Shown: positions 1 to 8,901, counted from the first letter of the stretch. The stretch is DNA of 36,699 nucleotides from a bacterium (GCA_030615605.1 JAUWYY010000022.1:1-36699), one strand, 5' to 3'. Translations and numbers: made by a program. Notes: generated from the letters alone by a model not told the origin.

Positions 1-1209
1 GCGGAACTTCAGGTTCAGGGCAATACGATCAAACTGCAGGTTGGCAGGCACAGTGGTTGGGTGCGGATTACCTTCAAAGCTGGTCTGTGGTACAAAGTAA
101 GCGGTATATGTCAGTTTTACCTTGTGGCGACGGAGCCGGAGGTGCGTTTGTATCAGTCTCCTATCAACGTGGATCCGGCCGACCCCAGTATGCCCATCGC
201 AAGCCCGCTCATCTTTTCCAATTACCTAACCAAGGCCCACGGAACCTTCGCGACGCTGGGCCTAGCCGAAGATACCTGGGCAGTCAATGAGAATATCCTC
301 AGCGACGAGGCCTTTGTGGAGCAGTGCTATATCTTCCACCATGAGCGCCGCAAGATATTCTTTGATATGCTCGGTAAGGTCCACCACGGTGCGCTTGTAT
401 TTGTTTTTGACATAACTGACCGGATGCAGCATATGTTCCTGGGGGGCTCTAACCGAGGTTCCCAGCACTCAAAAGACATCCCCAAAAGAGTCGAACAAGT
501 CTACCAAGATATGGACGAATTGATAGGGGAGGTTCAGCAGCAACTCGATGATGACACTGTACTGTTTGTTGTCTCTGATCACGGGTTTGGGCGATTTGGC
601 CGATGCGTTGATCTGAACCGCTGGCTGCAGGAAGAAGGCTACTTGTTTCTGGATGAAGAAAGTAGTAGCGATGAGGATTGGTCCGAAAGAATAGACTGGA
701 CTCGTACGAAGGCCTATGCTGTGGGGCTAAGTGGACTGTACCTGAACTTGAAGGGCCGTGAAGGCCAGGGCATCGTTGAGCCCGAGCAGCAGGCTGAGGC
801 ACTTAAAGAAGAGATTGCCGAGGGCCTTTGTGCGGCCAAAGACTCTGCTACCGGACAGTGGCCGATTCGGCGGGTCTTCGACAGTGCCAAGGTCTACAAC
901 GGTCCGTACGCGAGCAACGCTCCCGATCTAGTAGTTGGATACAGGCGGGGGTATCGGGTATCCTGGCAGTCGGCAGTGGGCAATATGGCCGACGAGGTCT
1001 TCTTCGATAACACGAAGGCCTGGGCAGCAGATCACGCTCTGGATCCTGCCGAAGTGCCTGGGGTATTATTCTGTAACCGCCGGATAGAAGCAGAGGAGAT
1101 GTGGATCGGAGATCTGGCCCCAACGGTCTTGGGCTTGTTCGGAATTGACCCTCCCAGTTACATGGATGGCCAACAACTAGCGCTGTATCGAGCCAGCAAG
1201 AGGGAATGA
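1..1209 (+). CDS. AlkP-superfamily phosphodiesterase (5' end outside window)
   Basis: The frame is open from base 1, so the start lies upstream; the GTG at 61 is internal, because the 20 codons before it align with the second phosphodiesterase of this window (3347-5356). The protein matches the C-terminal two thirds of that paralogue and belongs to the type I phosphodiesterase/nucleotide pyrophosphatase branch of the alkaline phosphatase superfamily, which uses two metal ions to cleave phosphate esters or diesters. Visible metal-ligand motifs are DRMQHMF (Asp and His), SDHGFG (Asp-His) and ADHALDP, whose His is the usual third ligand of one zinc site. All three are intact. The nucleophile and first Asp would be in the missing N-terminus. 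It is the first visible gene of an operon and ends 5 bases before the sulfatase gene. The substrate is unknown; an envelope phosphoester is the best guess from the neighbours. Confidence 0.85.
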   Translation, partial: AELQVQGNTIKLQVGRHSGWVRITFKAGLWYKVSGICQFYLVATEPEVRLYQSPINVDPADPSMPIASPLIFSNYLTKAHGTFATLGLAEDTWAVNENILSDEAFVEQCYIFHHERRKIFFDMLGKVHHGALVFVFDITDRMQHMFLGGSNRGSQHSKDIPKRVEQVYQDMDELIGEVQQQLDDDTVLFVVSDHGFGRFGRCVDLNRWLQEEGYLFLDEESSSDEDWSERIDWTRTKAYAVGLSGLYLNLKGREGQGIVEPEQQAEALKEEIAEGLCAAKDSATGQWPIRRVFDSAKVYNGPYASNAPDLVVGYRRGYRVSWQSAVGNMADEVFFDNTKAWAADHALDPAEVPGVLFCNRRIEAEEMWIGDLAPTVLGLFGIDPPSYMDGQQLALYRASKRE

Positions 1210-1214
1210 GGTAG

Positions 1215-3320
1215 ATGAAACGGTTTATCATAATAGGGCTGATCGCAGGTACAATAGGGGGACTGGTCATAGGTTCCCGAGATGTGGTTATGCAAGTCGG
1301 CTGGGTGCTGAACAAGCCGCTGTGGTACCTAGCGCTGGCAAGCTGTCTGACGATTGTAGCGCCAATCATTGGCGCTGTCATCGGGGGTGTACTAGGGGCG
1401 TTGTCGTTGGTCTTGCTGGTAGTCATCAAGCCCAGAACGGAGAAGCTAGCTCTCCCAGACCTGCAGGTGTGGGTGGCCCTGACTATGACCGGGGCTGCAC
1501 CTCTGCTGCTATTGACTTACTCCCCAGGCTTGATCGAAGGATGGGCTGAGCTTATGCTACTGTCACTTGTGGGTCTGACCGCATACCTGATTATGCGCCC
1601 CGCAGCACAGCAGGCGACAATATCAGAGCTATGTGCGGGAGCAGTGGGCATTCTGGCCAGTGAAGCATTCTTCTTGGTTGGGTGCCGTCTGCCAGAGCAG
1701 GGATTGCTACCGATTCATCCGCTTAGTTACATGTTGGCGGCAGGTATCGGCATTGCATTAGGCTGCCTATTCTATCGCATTGTCACCAGTCTGCTAGCGA
1801 CACTGGCAGGGCGATACGGCGAGCGGGGTTCCGTCTATATTCTTGTTGGTGTGTTGGCGGTGTTGGTTGTTGGATTGACGGGTAGTGGCACAATAACGCA
1901 GACTGTACAGTTCTTCCCTGTTGGCAAGCTACTGAGTGCCAAAACAGTTGCCGAGCGCCCTAATTTGATATTGATTAGCGTGTGTTCGCTCCGAGCTGAC
2001 TTTCTCGGGTATCATGCGGGGAGGGCTAAGACCCCGGTCATCGACGAGTTGTCCAGTAAGAGCTACATCTTTGAGAGGGCCTATTCGGTTGCTCCCTGCA
2101 CACGACCCTCGTTCGCGGCTTGTTTCAGCGGCCGGTATCCTTCGGAGATGGGTGTGGCGCGTACTAGCGAGGCAGAAGACCTGGCGGGCAAGCCGCCACT
2201 TATGTGGCGTCAGGACCGGGATCTTTTGGCCGAGGTGTGGAAGAACGCTGGCTATACGACTATGGCCGTAGTCACGAATTGCAATCTGACAGAAGAAACC
2301 CACGCCGACCAGGGCTTCGATCACTTCTATCACTGTGGCCACGGCGAACACGTCAGGCGACTGCATACTTCAGTGGTCACTTCTCTTGCTAGAGTTATCA
2401 GCCGGTCGCCGTCCGGTCAGCTTGCGGCGCCGCCCGGTATTGACGAGATGGAGCGCGCCAAAGTCGTATCAACAAAAGCGCAGCAGGTGATCCGGAGTTT
2501 TCATTCCAGTCCGGGCCTCATATGGTTGCAATATGTAGATCCCCATACGCCTTACGACCCGCCTAGTTTACCAGAGGATCAGCGAGTCTACGGCTATAGA
2601 CTTCTTATGACAAGGACGGGTTCGACGATGTCGACGATACAGAATAGTTTCATCAACGCGTACACTGCTGAAATTGAATACTTGGACCACTGGTTGGGAG
2701 AAGTAATCGCAACACTCAAGGCAGAGAAGCTGTGGGATTCTTCTGTCATCGTTTTCTGGGGTGATCACGGTGAGGAGTTCTGGGAGCACGGCGGATTTGA
2801 GCACGGGCATTCGCTATATAACGAACTGCTACATGTTCCTCTACTGATCCACCTGCCTGGTCAGGCTGAGAGCAAGCGAATCAAACAGCCCGTAACCTTG
2901 CTGGATGTTATGCCCACCTTACTGGAGTTGTATGATCTGAAGGGACCCGATGGGCTGCGAGAACGGTCCTTAGTGCCAGTGTTGAAAGAGGGGCGGGGCG
3001 AGTTAGAGCCGCTGCAAGCCTATCTGGAAGGCTGTATCAGCGGCGACATACGCAAGGGCCTGTTGACTGACAGATACAAGCTTGTCTATAATGTGGATAG
3101 AGACAGTTTCTCGTTGTATGATCAGCACAATGACCCCGGGGAGCAGCACAATATCTACGGGACGCCGTTGGCACCGGATACCCGGGCTATGGAGGAGAAG
3201 CTGTTGGAGTGGACAGACTTGTCCCTGGCGACGATGAACGAGTACGTCAGGACCAGACGTGTCGAAGAACCATCGCCGGAAATCCGTGAGCGACTGAAAG
3301 ATATGGGATATATTCAATAG
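1215..3320 (+). CDS. Membrane-anchored sulfatase-like hydrolase/transferase
   Basis: This 701-residue protein has a membrane half and a catalytic half. Residues 1-225 contain about seven hydrophobic segments; residues 249-600 are a sulfatase-fold (PF00884-type) domain. Motifs seen: PNLILISVCSLRADFLGYH (249-267), APCTRPSF (293-300), YVDPHTPYDPP (440-450), and the metal-binding GDHGEE (516-521) followed by HGHSLYNE. In the APCTRPS box the position that is formylglycine in true sulfatases aligns with Thr296, as in phosphoglycerol and phosphoethanolamine transferases, so a transferase or phosphodiesterase role is as likely as sulfate release. Cys257 sits where most relatives have a metal-binding Asp. 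The protein ends in RLKDMGYIQ, a tail common in this family. The ATG follows the previous stop by 5 bases, after a GAGGTAG sequence. The catalytic domain is inferred to face the periplasm. Confidence 0.85.
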   Translation: MKRFIIIGLIAGTIGGLVIGSRDVVMQVGWVLNKPLWYLALASCLTIVAPIIGAVIGGVLGALSLVLLVVIKPRTEKLALPDLQVWVALTMTGAAPLLLLTYSPGLIEGWAELMLLSLVGLTAYLIMRPAAQQATISELCAGAVGILASEAFFLVGCRLPEQGLLPIHPLSYMLAAGIGIALGCLFYRIVTSLLATLAGRYGERGSVYILVGVLAVLVVGLTGSGTITQTVQFFPVGKLLSAKTVAERPNLILISVCSLRADFLGYHAGRAKTPVIDELSSKSYIFERAYSVAPCTRPSFAACFSGRYPSEMGVARTSEAEDLAGKPPLMWRQDRDLLAEVWKNAGYTTMAVVTNCNLTEETHADQGFDHFYHCGHGEHVRRLHTSVVTSLARVISRSPSGQLAAPPGIDEMERAKVVSTKAQQVIRSFHSSPGLIWLQYVDPHTPYDPPSLPEDQRVYGYRLLMTRTGSTMSTIQNSFINAYTAEIEYLDHWLGEVIATLKAEKLWDSSVIVFWGDHGEEFWEHGGFEHGHSLYNELLHVPLLIHLPGQAESKRIKQPVTLLDVMPTLLELYDLKGPDGLRERSLVPVLKEGRGELEPLQAYLEGCISGDIRKGLLTDRYKLVYNVDRDSFSLYDQHNDPGEQHNIYGTPLAPDTRAMEEKLLEWTDLSLATMNEYVRTRRVEEPSPEIRERLKDMGYIQ

Positions 3321-3346
3321 GTAATGTAGCCCAGAATTGACATCAA

Positions 3347-5356
3347 ATGGGCAAAATCGATCACAGCGAAGACGATCACGGTGATCTTTCTCGGCGAGAG
3401 TTTGTCAGGCTGGTAGCCTTGGGAGTGGGTAGTTCGGTACTGGCGGGGTGTGGGTTGAAGGGTAGGGAAGTTGGGGGTGGTGCACGCCGCACGCTTATAC
3501 TGGGCTTTGACGGACTAGATCCGTATCTAATACGGAACTGGATCGCTGCCGGCGAACTGCCCAATTTCGCCAAATTGCAGCAGCAGGGCGGGTTCAGACA
3601 GTTACGATCGAGCAGACCGCCTCACAGCCCGGTGGCCTGGTCAAACTTCATCACGGGTATGGACCCAGGAGGGCATGGGATATACGACTTCATCCACCGC
3701 GATCCGGCGAGCTACGGCCCGCATCTATCTACCTCAACCACTGAACCCGCCGAACGCACAATTAGCTTAGGGAACTGGAGCATTCCGCTTTCCGGCGGGC
3801 AGGTCAAACTGTGGCGCAAGGGCCCGGCCTTCTGGAAGATCCTCGAAGAGCACAGCATCCCGACCACGATATACCGGATACCGGCTAACTTCCCGCCCGA
3901 GCAGACCAGCGCCCGCACCATCTCGGGGCTGGGTACACCTGACCTGCAGGGTTCCTACGGCCACTTTTCATACTTTACCGAGAATCCGCCGGCGAATGCC
4001 GCCGATATTTCAGGCGGCACCGTCTACACTGTAGAGGTCCGAGATGGAGTGGTCGAGGGTAAGCTCAGGGGCCCGCGCAACGACTTCCGAGCATCTCAAG
4101 AGCAGGCGACCGTAGGATTTCGGGTGTATGTTGATGCGACTAACCCCGTCGCTTGTATAGATATTCAGGGCGAGCAGATATTGCTCAACGAGGGCGAGTG
4201 GAGCGACTGGGTGCAGGTAAACTTCCAATTCCTACCGGTTTTGGCCAGTTGCAGCGGTATCTGCCGCTTCTATCTGAAGTCGGCTCATCCCTTCGCACTG
4301 TATGTCACCCCCATCAACATTGATCCTTCCGACCCAGCCTTGCCCATAAGCACTCCCCCCAATTACGCAAACGAGCTTCAGCGAAATCTGGGCTTCTTTT
4401 ACACGCAGGGGATGGCCGAAGATACCAAAGCTCTATCGAATGGAATCTTTTCGGACGAGGAGTTTCTATATCAGGCTCGGATGGTCTTTGACGAGCGCGC
4501 CGAGGGCCTGGAATACGAGCTATCGCGCTTCGACGACGGCGTCCTGTTTGCTTACTTCTCAACTTCCGACCTGGTAGTGCATATGTTCTGGCGGGCTACC
4601 GACCCCAACCATCCGTTGTGGACGCCAAAGCTGGCCCAAGAACACGGCGATGTAATCAAGACGGTCTACCAGGATCTGGACCGCGTGCTGGGCCGGGCCA
4701 TGAGAGTGGTTGGTGATGACACGCTTGTTATGGTGGTCTCCGACCACGGTTTTTCCCCGTACCGACGTTCGTTCGATCTGAATTCCTGGCTGATAGCGCA
4801 CGGCTATCTGCAGGCCGACCTTCATAGCGAGCAGGCCAAGTTGGAGACGGCTGACTGGTCGCGTAGCAAGGCCTACGGCATCGGGTTCAATGGTCTGTAT
4901 GTCAATGAAGTCGGCCGAGAGGCGGAGGGTAGTGTCTGGCCTGGGCCAGCCAAGGACAAGCTCCTGGATGAACTGATTGCCAGGCTTGCGGAGGTCCGGG
5001 ATCCCGCCACAGGCAAGAAAGTCATTCACTCAGTGCGCAAGACCAGTGAATGCTATGCCCAGAGGCCGGCGCCGGCGCTGGCTCCGGACATAATAGTCGG
5101 CTTTGAGCGCGGCTATCGCGGCTCATGGCAGACAGCAATCGGTGACGCTGCCGTCGACTGGATAACCGACAATGACAGTAAATGGAGCGGGGACCAGTGC
5201 CTGGATCCTGACGTGGTTCCCGGCGTGTTGTTTTGCAACCGGTCTATCCAAGCTCAGAACCCGGCTTTGTACGATATTGCTCCTACCATCCTGGCCGAAT
5301 ATGGAATAGAGCCGCCGGCTAATATGAGGGGCAGGCCTGTACTGAAACAGACCTGA
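3347..5356 (+). CDS. AlkP-superfamily phosphodiesterase, Tat lipoprotein
   Basis: A 669-residue protein. Its N-terminus has a twin-arginine motif SRREFVRL (15-22), a hydrophobic stretch and a lipobox LAGC with Cys35, so it is probably folded in the cytoplasm, exported by Tat and lipid-anchored. The phosphodiesterase fold follows: GFDGLDP (53-59, first metal Asp), SPVAWSNFITG (94-104, nucleophile region, Ser99 or nearby), SDLVVHMFW (407-415), SDHGFS (465-470). It is a paralogue of the gene at 1-1209, with long colinear similarity over the shared region. The difference is at 615-620: GDQCLD has Gln617 where the paralogue and most family members I know have His (GDHCLD-type), a predicted zinc ligand. 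The enzyme may have altered metal binding or be inactive. It lies 26 bases after the sulfatase gene and is probably cotranscribed. Confidence 0.87.
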   Translation: MGKIDHSEDDHGDLSRREFVRLVALGVGSSVLAGCGLKGREVGGGARRTLILGFDGLDPYLIRNWIAAGELPNFAKLQQQGGFRQLRSSRPPHSPVAWSNFITGMDPGGHGIYDFIHRDPASYGPHLSTSTTEPAERTISLGNWSIPLSGGQVKLWRKGPAFWKILEEHSIPTTIYRIPANFPPEQTSARTISGLGTPDLQGSYGHFSYFTENPPANAADISGGTVYTVEVRDGVVEGKLRGPRNDFRASQEQATVGFRVYVDATNPVACIDIQGEQILLNEGEWSDWVQVNFQFLPVLASCSGICRFYLKSAHPFALYVTPINIDPSDPALPISTPPNYANELQRNLGFFYTQGMAEDTKALSNGIFSDEEFLYQARMVFDERAEGLEYELSRFDDGVLFAYFSTSDLVVHMFWRATDPNHPLWTPKLAQEHGDVIKTVYQDLDRVLGRAMRVVGDDTLVMVVSDHGFSPYRRSFDLNSWLIAHGYLQADLHSEQAKLETADWSRSKAYGIGFNGLYVNEVGREAEGSVWPGPAKDKLLDELIARLAEVRDPATGKKVIHSVRKTSECYAQRPAPALAPDIIVGFERGYRGSWQTAIGDAAVDWITDNDSKWSGDQCLDPDVVPGVLFCNRSIQAQNPALYDIAPTILAEYGIEPPANMRGRPVLKQT

Positions 5357-5397
5357 GTCCGCGAGGCAGCAGTCACCCGCCTACACCACTGGTTATT

Positions 5398-6228
5398 ATG
5401 ACGGCAGTAGCGCATGCAATGAGGACCGTAGCCGGATGGCTGATCCGACCCCTGATGAGCTTGGGGCCGATGCTAGGACTTGTGGCGATTGCAGCCCTGG
5501 TCGGCTTGTCTGTGATTGTGGTGTTCCGTTATGTCGCTGACCAGAGGAGTATCAAACGGGCCAAGGACGGAATCTATGCCGCTTTGCTGGGCATCGTGAT
5601 CTTTCGCCACGACACTTCGGTAATGTTCGCCGAGGAGTGGCGTCTGATCAAAGCATCCCTCTCCTATATGAAATGTGGACTTAGGCCCCTTGCTGTGGTC
5701 ATTGTACCGATGATAGCGATAATTGTTCAGCTTGGCCTATTTTATTCCTATCGTCCTCTGCTGCCCGGCGAAAGCTCCGTCGTTATCATAACTCAGGCCA
5801 ATGGACACTGGGAGCTGATCACTGATGCCCGGTTACACGTCCCTTCGGCTATTACCGTGGAAACTCCCGCCCTGCGCATCCCGGGCCGCGGGCAAGTCTA
5901 TTGGCGGATCAAGGCAGAGAAACCTGGTGTTCATGAGCTGACAGTTACCATGGACGATGAGGGATATCAGAAGGCGGTCGTAGTTGGGCCGGTCGACAAT
6001 ATTCGCCGCCTCTCGCGCACTCGGACCAGAAGGGGCTTTCTAGCCATCTTGTTTGAAAGTAGCGAACCGTCGTTGCCGGTAAATGCTGGTATTGACTCTA
6101 TACAGGTTCGCTATCCTCCCGCAGCTTGGCCCCTGGGACCGTTTCGGCTGCACTGGCTTGTCCCGTTTCTGGCCATTGCCCTGATAGTGGGATTCATCTT
6201 AAAGGTTTGTTGGGGCGTGCAGCTATAG
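5398..6228 (+). CDS. Conserved membrane protein of phosphodiesterase cluster
   Basis: A 276-residue protein with hydrophobic segments near residues 20-45, 95-117 and 245-272, and a soluble beta-rich region between them (about 120-235). The stretch IKRAKDGIYAALLGIVIFRH followed by an RPLAVVIVPM segment resembles an uncharacterised bacterial membrane family that I associate with phosphodiesterase and sulfatase genes; I have no functional name for it. The loop is likely periplasmic and could hold or present the substrate of the neighbouring enzymes. It begins 41 bases after the second phosphodiesterase gene and is the last gene of that operon. It converges with the small gene at 6250-6450, leaving only 21 bases between the stops. 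No catalytic motif is visible. Confidence 0.7.
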   Translation: MTAVAHAMRTVAGWLIRPLMSLGPMLGLVAIAALVGLSVIVVFRYVADQRSIKRAKDGIYAALLGIVIFRHDTSVMFAEEWRLIKASLSYMKCGLRPLAVVIVPMIAIIVQLGLFYSYRPLLPGESSVVIITQANGHWELITDARLHVPSAITVETPALRIPGRGQVYWRIKAEKPGVHELTVTMDDEGYQKAVVVGPVDNIRRLSRTRTRRGFLAILFESSEPSLPVNAGIDSIQVRYPPAAWPLGPFRLHWLVPFLAIALIVGFILKVCWGVQL

Positions 6229-6249
6229 ACTATGATGGTAAAATGCTCG

Positions 6250-6450
6250 TCAGGATATGTAGCCCAGACCCCGCAGGCGCTCTTCCACCTTTTCCTTATC
6301 CTCCTCCGAATAAACCTCCCGAATCTTGCTGCACGCCTCCTCGAGCACGTGGATGGCGAACTCCTGGCCCGACGAATACCCTATTTGGTCGGCGCACTTG
6401 TTGAGTTTCTCCATAAGCCCTCTGTTCACCGATATTTTCGGATCAAACAT
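6250..6450 (-). CDS. Small GYIS-tailed protein (66 aa)
   Basis: The start is the ATG at 6450 (MFDPKISVNR...), because a perfect AAGGAGG lies 6 bases upstream; a longer reading from 6471 would place that ribosome site inside the gene. The 66-residue protein is soluble, has a short N-terminal strand-like part, two predicted helices (the second near GYSSGQEFAIHVLEEACSK), and ends EERLRGLGYIS. Proteins of this kind occur next to type I phosphodiesterase and sulfatase genes. The N-terminal half is reminiscent of a ribbon-helix-helix fold, which is a weak inference. Its last residues copy the tail of the sulfatase upstream (RLKDMGYIQ). It may regulate, or bind to, the enzymes of this cluster. It is transcribed towards that operon. 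Confidence 0.75.
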   Translation of the reverse strand: MFDPKISVNRGLMEKLNKCADQIGYSSGQEFAIHVLEEACSKIREVYSEEDKEKVEERLRGLGYIS

Positions 6451-6456
6451 AGTAAA

Positions 6457-6463
6457 CCTCCTT
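6457..6463 (-). promoter_or_regulatory. Ribosome binding site fixing the small gene's start
   Basis: On the minus strand this reads AAGGAGG and stands 6 bases before the ATG at 6450. It decides between two in-frame ATG codons and favours the downstream one. Confidence 0.85.
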
Positions 6464-6471
6464 GAGAACAT

Positions 6472-6960
6472 GTCACTGCAGGCTGTCAGCCCTCCGCTAC
6501 TGGCGTGGGTAGCCGCCGGTAGAAGTAGGGAGGTCTAGCAACCTGTCGGAACACCCTAAAAGGAGCCAATATGAAGGGTTTGCTGCCAAGTTTTGGCCCG
6601 CATGCTTACACATTTTGTGTTGATCAAGACAGTTCGCCGACAGGCTCCTATGGTGAACTGGTCGTGTGACAGCAAACAAGTTACAGGTAACCATAATCTC
6701 AGCTGTTGCGGGTATGGAACTTGCTGTCCAATTCCAAGGTGTCAATAAGAAGGAAGGAGATACCCAGGGCCTCCAGATATAGGATCGATGTCAAGAGCAC
6801 TGTTGCCTCCATTAGGCTAGTCGGCCAGGCGAACAGCTACCAGAGAACCTACGACCACAAGCAGATAGCGCCGGTTGCTGCTGATAATCATGGTTGGTTC
6901 ATTCCTGCGCGTAACTGTGCACTCATTCATTCTTCACTTCGCGGCTGGCAGGCTTTTTCC
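6472..6960. other. No recognisable gene
   Basis: The open frames here are short, overlap on several strands and resemble no family I know. A small palindrome GTTACAGGTAAC occurs near 6680-6695. The right part borders the transposase remnant and may be transposon-derived. Confidence 0.5.
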
Positions 6961-6962
6961 TC

Positions 6963-7729
6963 CCCCAGCGGGCCGAATAGAGCATCCGATCTTCACGCCG
7001 GCGAGGGGGCGGGAATCGATTATCCCCTTCTTCGTCTTCAGCGCCCTGCTCCTGGCCGGCCTCGGCTTCCAGCACAGCTTTGGCCTACTAGAACGGCGTC
7101 AGCCGCGGTTGGCGGAACCGCAGCTCCTCGGGCAGCTCATCACCCCGGTTGCCTGCGCCATACAGGGCGTCTTCTTCGGTATCGATCGCCTCAGCCCCGG
7201 TCAGTAGCTCTTCGACTTCTCCCTCTAGTCGGGCAATCTCCTGCTTCATCCGTCCGTAGCTCATGGCCTTGTGCCTGGAGGCATTAGCCTGCACCTTGGT
7301 GCCGTCCAAAGCTACATGACCCAACTTCACCAACCCGGCCTGTTGGCACAACTGCAACACCTGCACAAACAGCTCCGCCAGCGCCTCCAGATGCCGCCAG
7401 CGAAAGGTGCAGATAGTATCGTGGTCCGGATGTTGGTTGGCCGCAAGTACCCGGAAGGGCACCTGCTCGTAGCTAGCCTGCTCGATCTTTGGCGAACTGG
7501 CTATCCCTACACAATAACCATACAAAAGCAGGCTAACCATCATCTGCGGATCGTAGGCGGGCTGCCCGCCGCGCTTGAAGTGATAATCGTCATAAATCGC
7601 CGAAAGATCCAGCTCCCCGACCACGTCGCGAATAAAGTGGGCCAGGTGGCCATCTTCCAGCCAATCATTAAGATTCAGCGGCATGAGCAGCAGCTGATCC
7701 GGACTATACTCTTTAAATCGTTTCATCAT
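6963..7729 (-). pseudogene. IS1182-type transposase remnant with two amber codons
   Basis: The minus-strand frame starts MMKRFKEYSPDQ and carries typical N-terminal features of IS1182-like DDE transposases: LLLYGYCVGI, HPDHDTICTFRWRH, and HVALDGTKVQANASRHKAMS, which includes the first catalytic Asp. The reading frame is closed by two consecutive TAG codons at 7090-7085. Without any frame change it then continues as AKAVLEAEAGQEQ, the usual linker of these enzymes with its usual spacing, for about 40 more codons before similarity fades near 6963. The C-terminal half with the remaining catalytic residues is absent. Family members are about 450 residues, so this is a broken remnant. It lies 130 bases from the truncated 3' end of the SLH porin, and an insertion there could have caused that truncation. 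Confidence 0.85.
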
Positions 7730-7857
7730 ATCTATATCATAACATATTTTGGCGCGGTTGAGGAGTTCTCCGATAGGCTGCTAGCAATCAGGAGATTTGA
7801 GAAAAAGTGAAGTGCAGTCTACGTTTTGGACTGACTCACCACCTACGGAAACCAATG

Positions 7858-8901
7858 CTATGTAATCGGAGACGGTCGCAAATACCTTAAGGGGGCCTTA
7901 TCGAAGCTGCCCGCACCACCCGCGAAGAACTCCCAGTCCAGGAAGCCGAGGGTGTTGTCGAACTGAGCGCGGACGCCCTGCTGGGACATCCGCTGGTTAT
8001 TGACCAGCAAGCCCAGTTCGTAGCTCTGGAACTGGCGACCTACCGTCCAATCCGCGTTAATCAAACCGCGGGTCGGGAACTGCAGAATCGCCTCGTCCAG
8101 CCACACCGTCTCGGCGCGACGACCTTCAATGGCCGGCATGATGGTCGCCAGATGAGGATCTTGCGGTATACCTGGCGGATCCGCTTCATACGGGCCAAAC
8201 CCACGCCACCAGCGCGGATCCGGGGTGTCGCCCACCTTCAGCACGATCCGCCCGAACAGATCGTCGGTGATCTCGCCTTCGATCCCGATATTGGCGGTGA
8301 GGTTATCGAACTCACTGTCCATATCGAGGTCGTCATCGATATGTGGATAGGCAGCCGCCTCGAACCATGGCTCTCCCTGTGCAGCACCTATTCCATTGCC
8401 AAACCCCTCCCACTCGACGGTGCTGGCCAGACCGATACGATAGTCGATCCAACCGGTAACTTCGGGGCCCTTGGCCTCCTCCAGAGCAGTTACCCGGTCG
8501 CCCAAGTCCCAGACATCGTCTTGCAGCCAGTCCAGGTCGGCGCGCAGATCAGCAAGATCATCGGCGAACTCGTCGGTCAAATCCGCGACGATGCCGCGCA
8601 CCTTGTCGTAGTCAACCTCCCCGGGCGGTCCTTGCGGGCCGGCTGGACCCTGGAGGCCCTCGTTCACCTTGATAGCACCCAGCAGGCGGCTGATGGCCAT
8701 GGCGAACTCATAGCGCGTCATGGCGCGCTTGCCGCGGAAGGTGCCATCGGGATAACCAATGATTATCCCCATGTCCACCAACTGCTGGACAGCGTCATAG
8801 GCCCAGTGGTCGAAGGGGACGGTCTGTGCGGGGTTTACTTGAGCGCACGCCGGAACTGCCAGGAGCACGATTAAACAGACAGTCACGATATACTTGGTCA
8901 T
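7858..8901 (-). CDS. SLH-domain outer-membrane porin, 3'-truncated
   Basis: The start is taken at ATG 8901 (MTKYIVTVCLIVLLAVPACAQ), which gives a clean signal peptide and has a GAGAG sequence just upstream; an earlier in-frame ATG at 8940 adds 13 residues that would spoil the signal. Mature order: one S-layer homology domain (VPFDHWAYDAVQQLVDMGII then YPDGTFRGKRAMTRYEF), a short collagen-like GPAGPQGPPGE, a coiled-coil region rich in DLADLRADLDWLQDD, then a beta-rich part with YRIGLAS, VLKVGDTP and VGRQFQSYELG. This matches SLH porins that tether the outer membrane to the cell wall. At 347 residues it is short, and the last residues (LRYLRPSPIT) do not look like a porin end. I infer loss of the C-terminal strands next to the insertion element remnant. 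Confidence 0.8.
   Translation of the reverse strand: MTKYIVTVCLIVLLAVPACAQVNPAQTVPFDHWAYDAVQQLVDMGIIIGYPDGTFRGKRAMTRYEFAMAISRLLGAIKVNEGLQGPAGPQGPPGEVDYDKVRGIVADLTDEFADDLADLRADLDWLQDDVWDLGDRVTALEEAKGPEVTGWIDYRIGLASTVEWEGFGNGIGAAQGEPWFEAAAYPHIDDDLDMDSEFDNLTANIGIEGEITDDLFGRIVLKVGDTPDPRWWRGFGPYEADPPGIPQDPHLATIMPAIEGRRAETVWLDEAILQFPTRGLINADWTVGRQFQSYELGLLVNNQRMSQQGVRAQFDNTLGFLDWEFFAGGAGSFDKAPLRYLRPSPIT

Noticed and set aside
7271-7810. 179-codon plus-strand frame
   Set aside because: It is the antisense shadow of the IS1182 transposase, which has clear family motifs on the minus strand.
8152-8874. 240-codon plus-strand frame
   Set aside because: It lies entirely opposite the SLH porin and shows no domain of its own.
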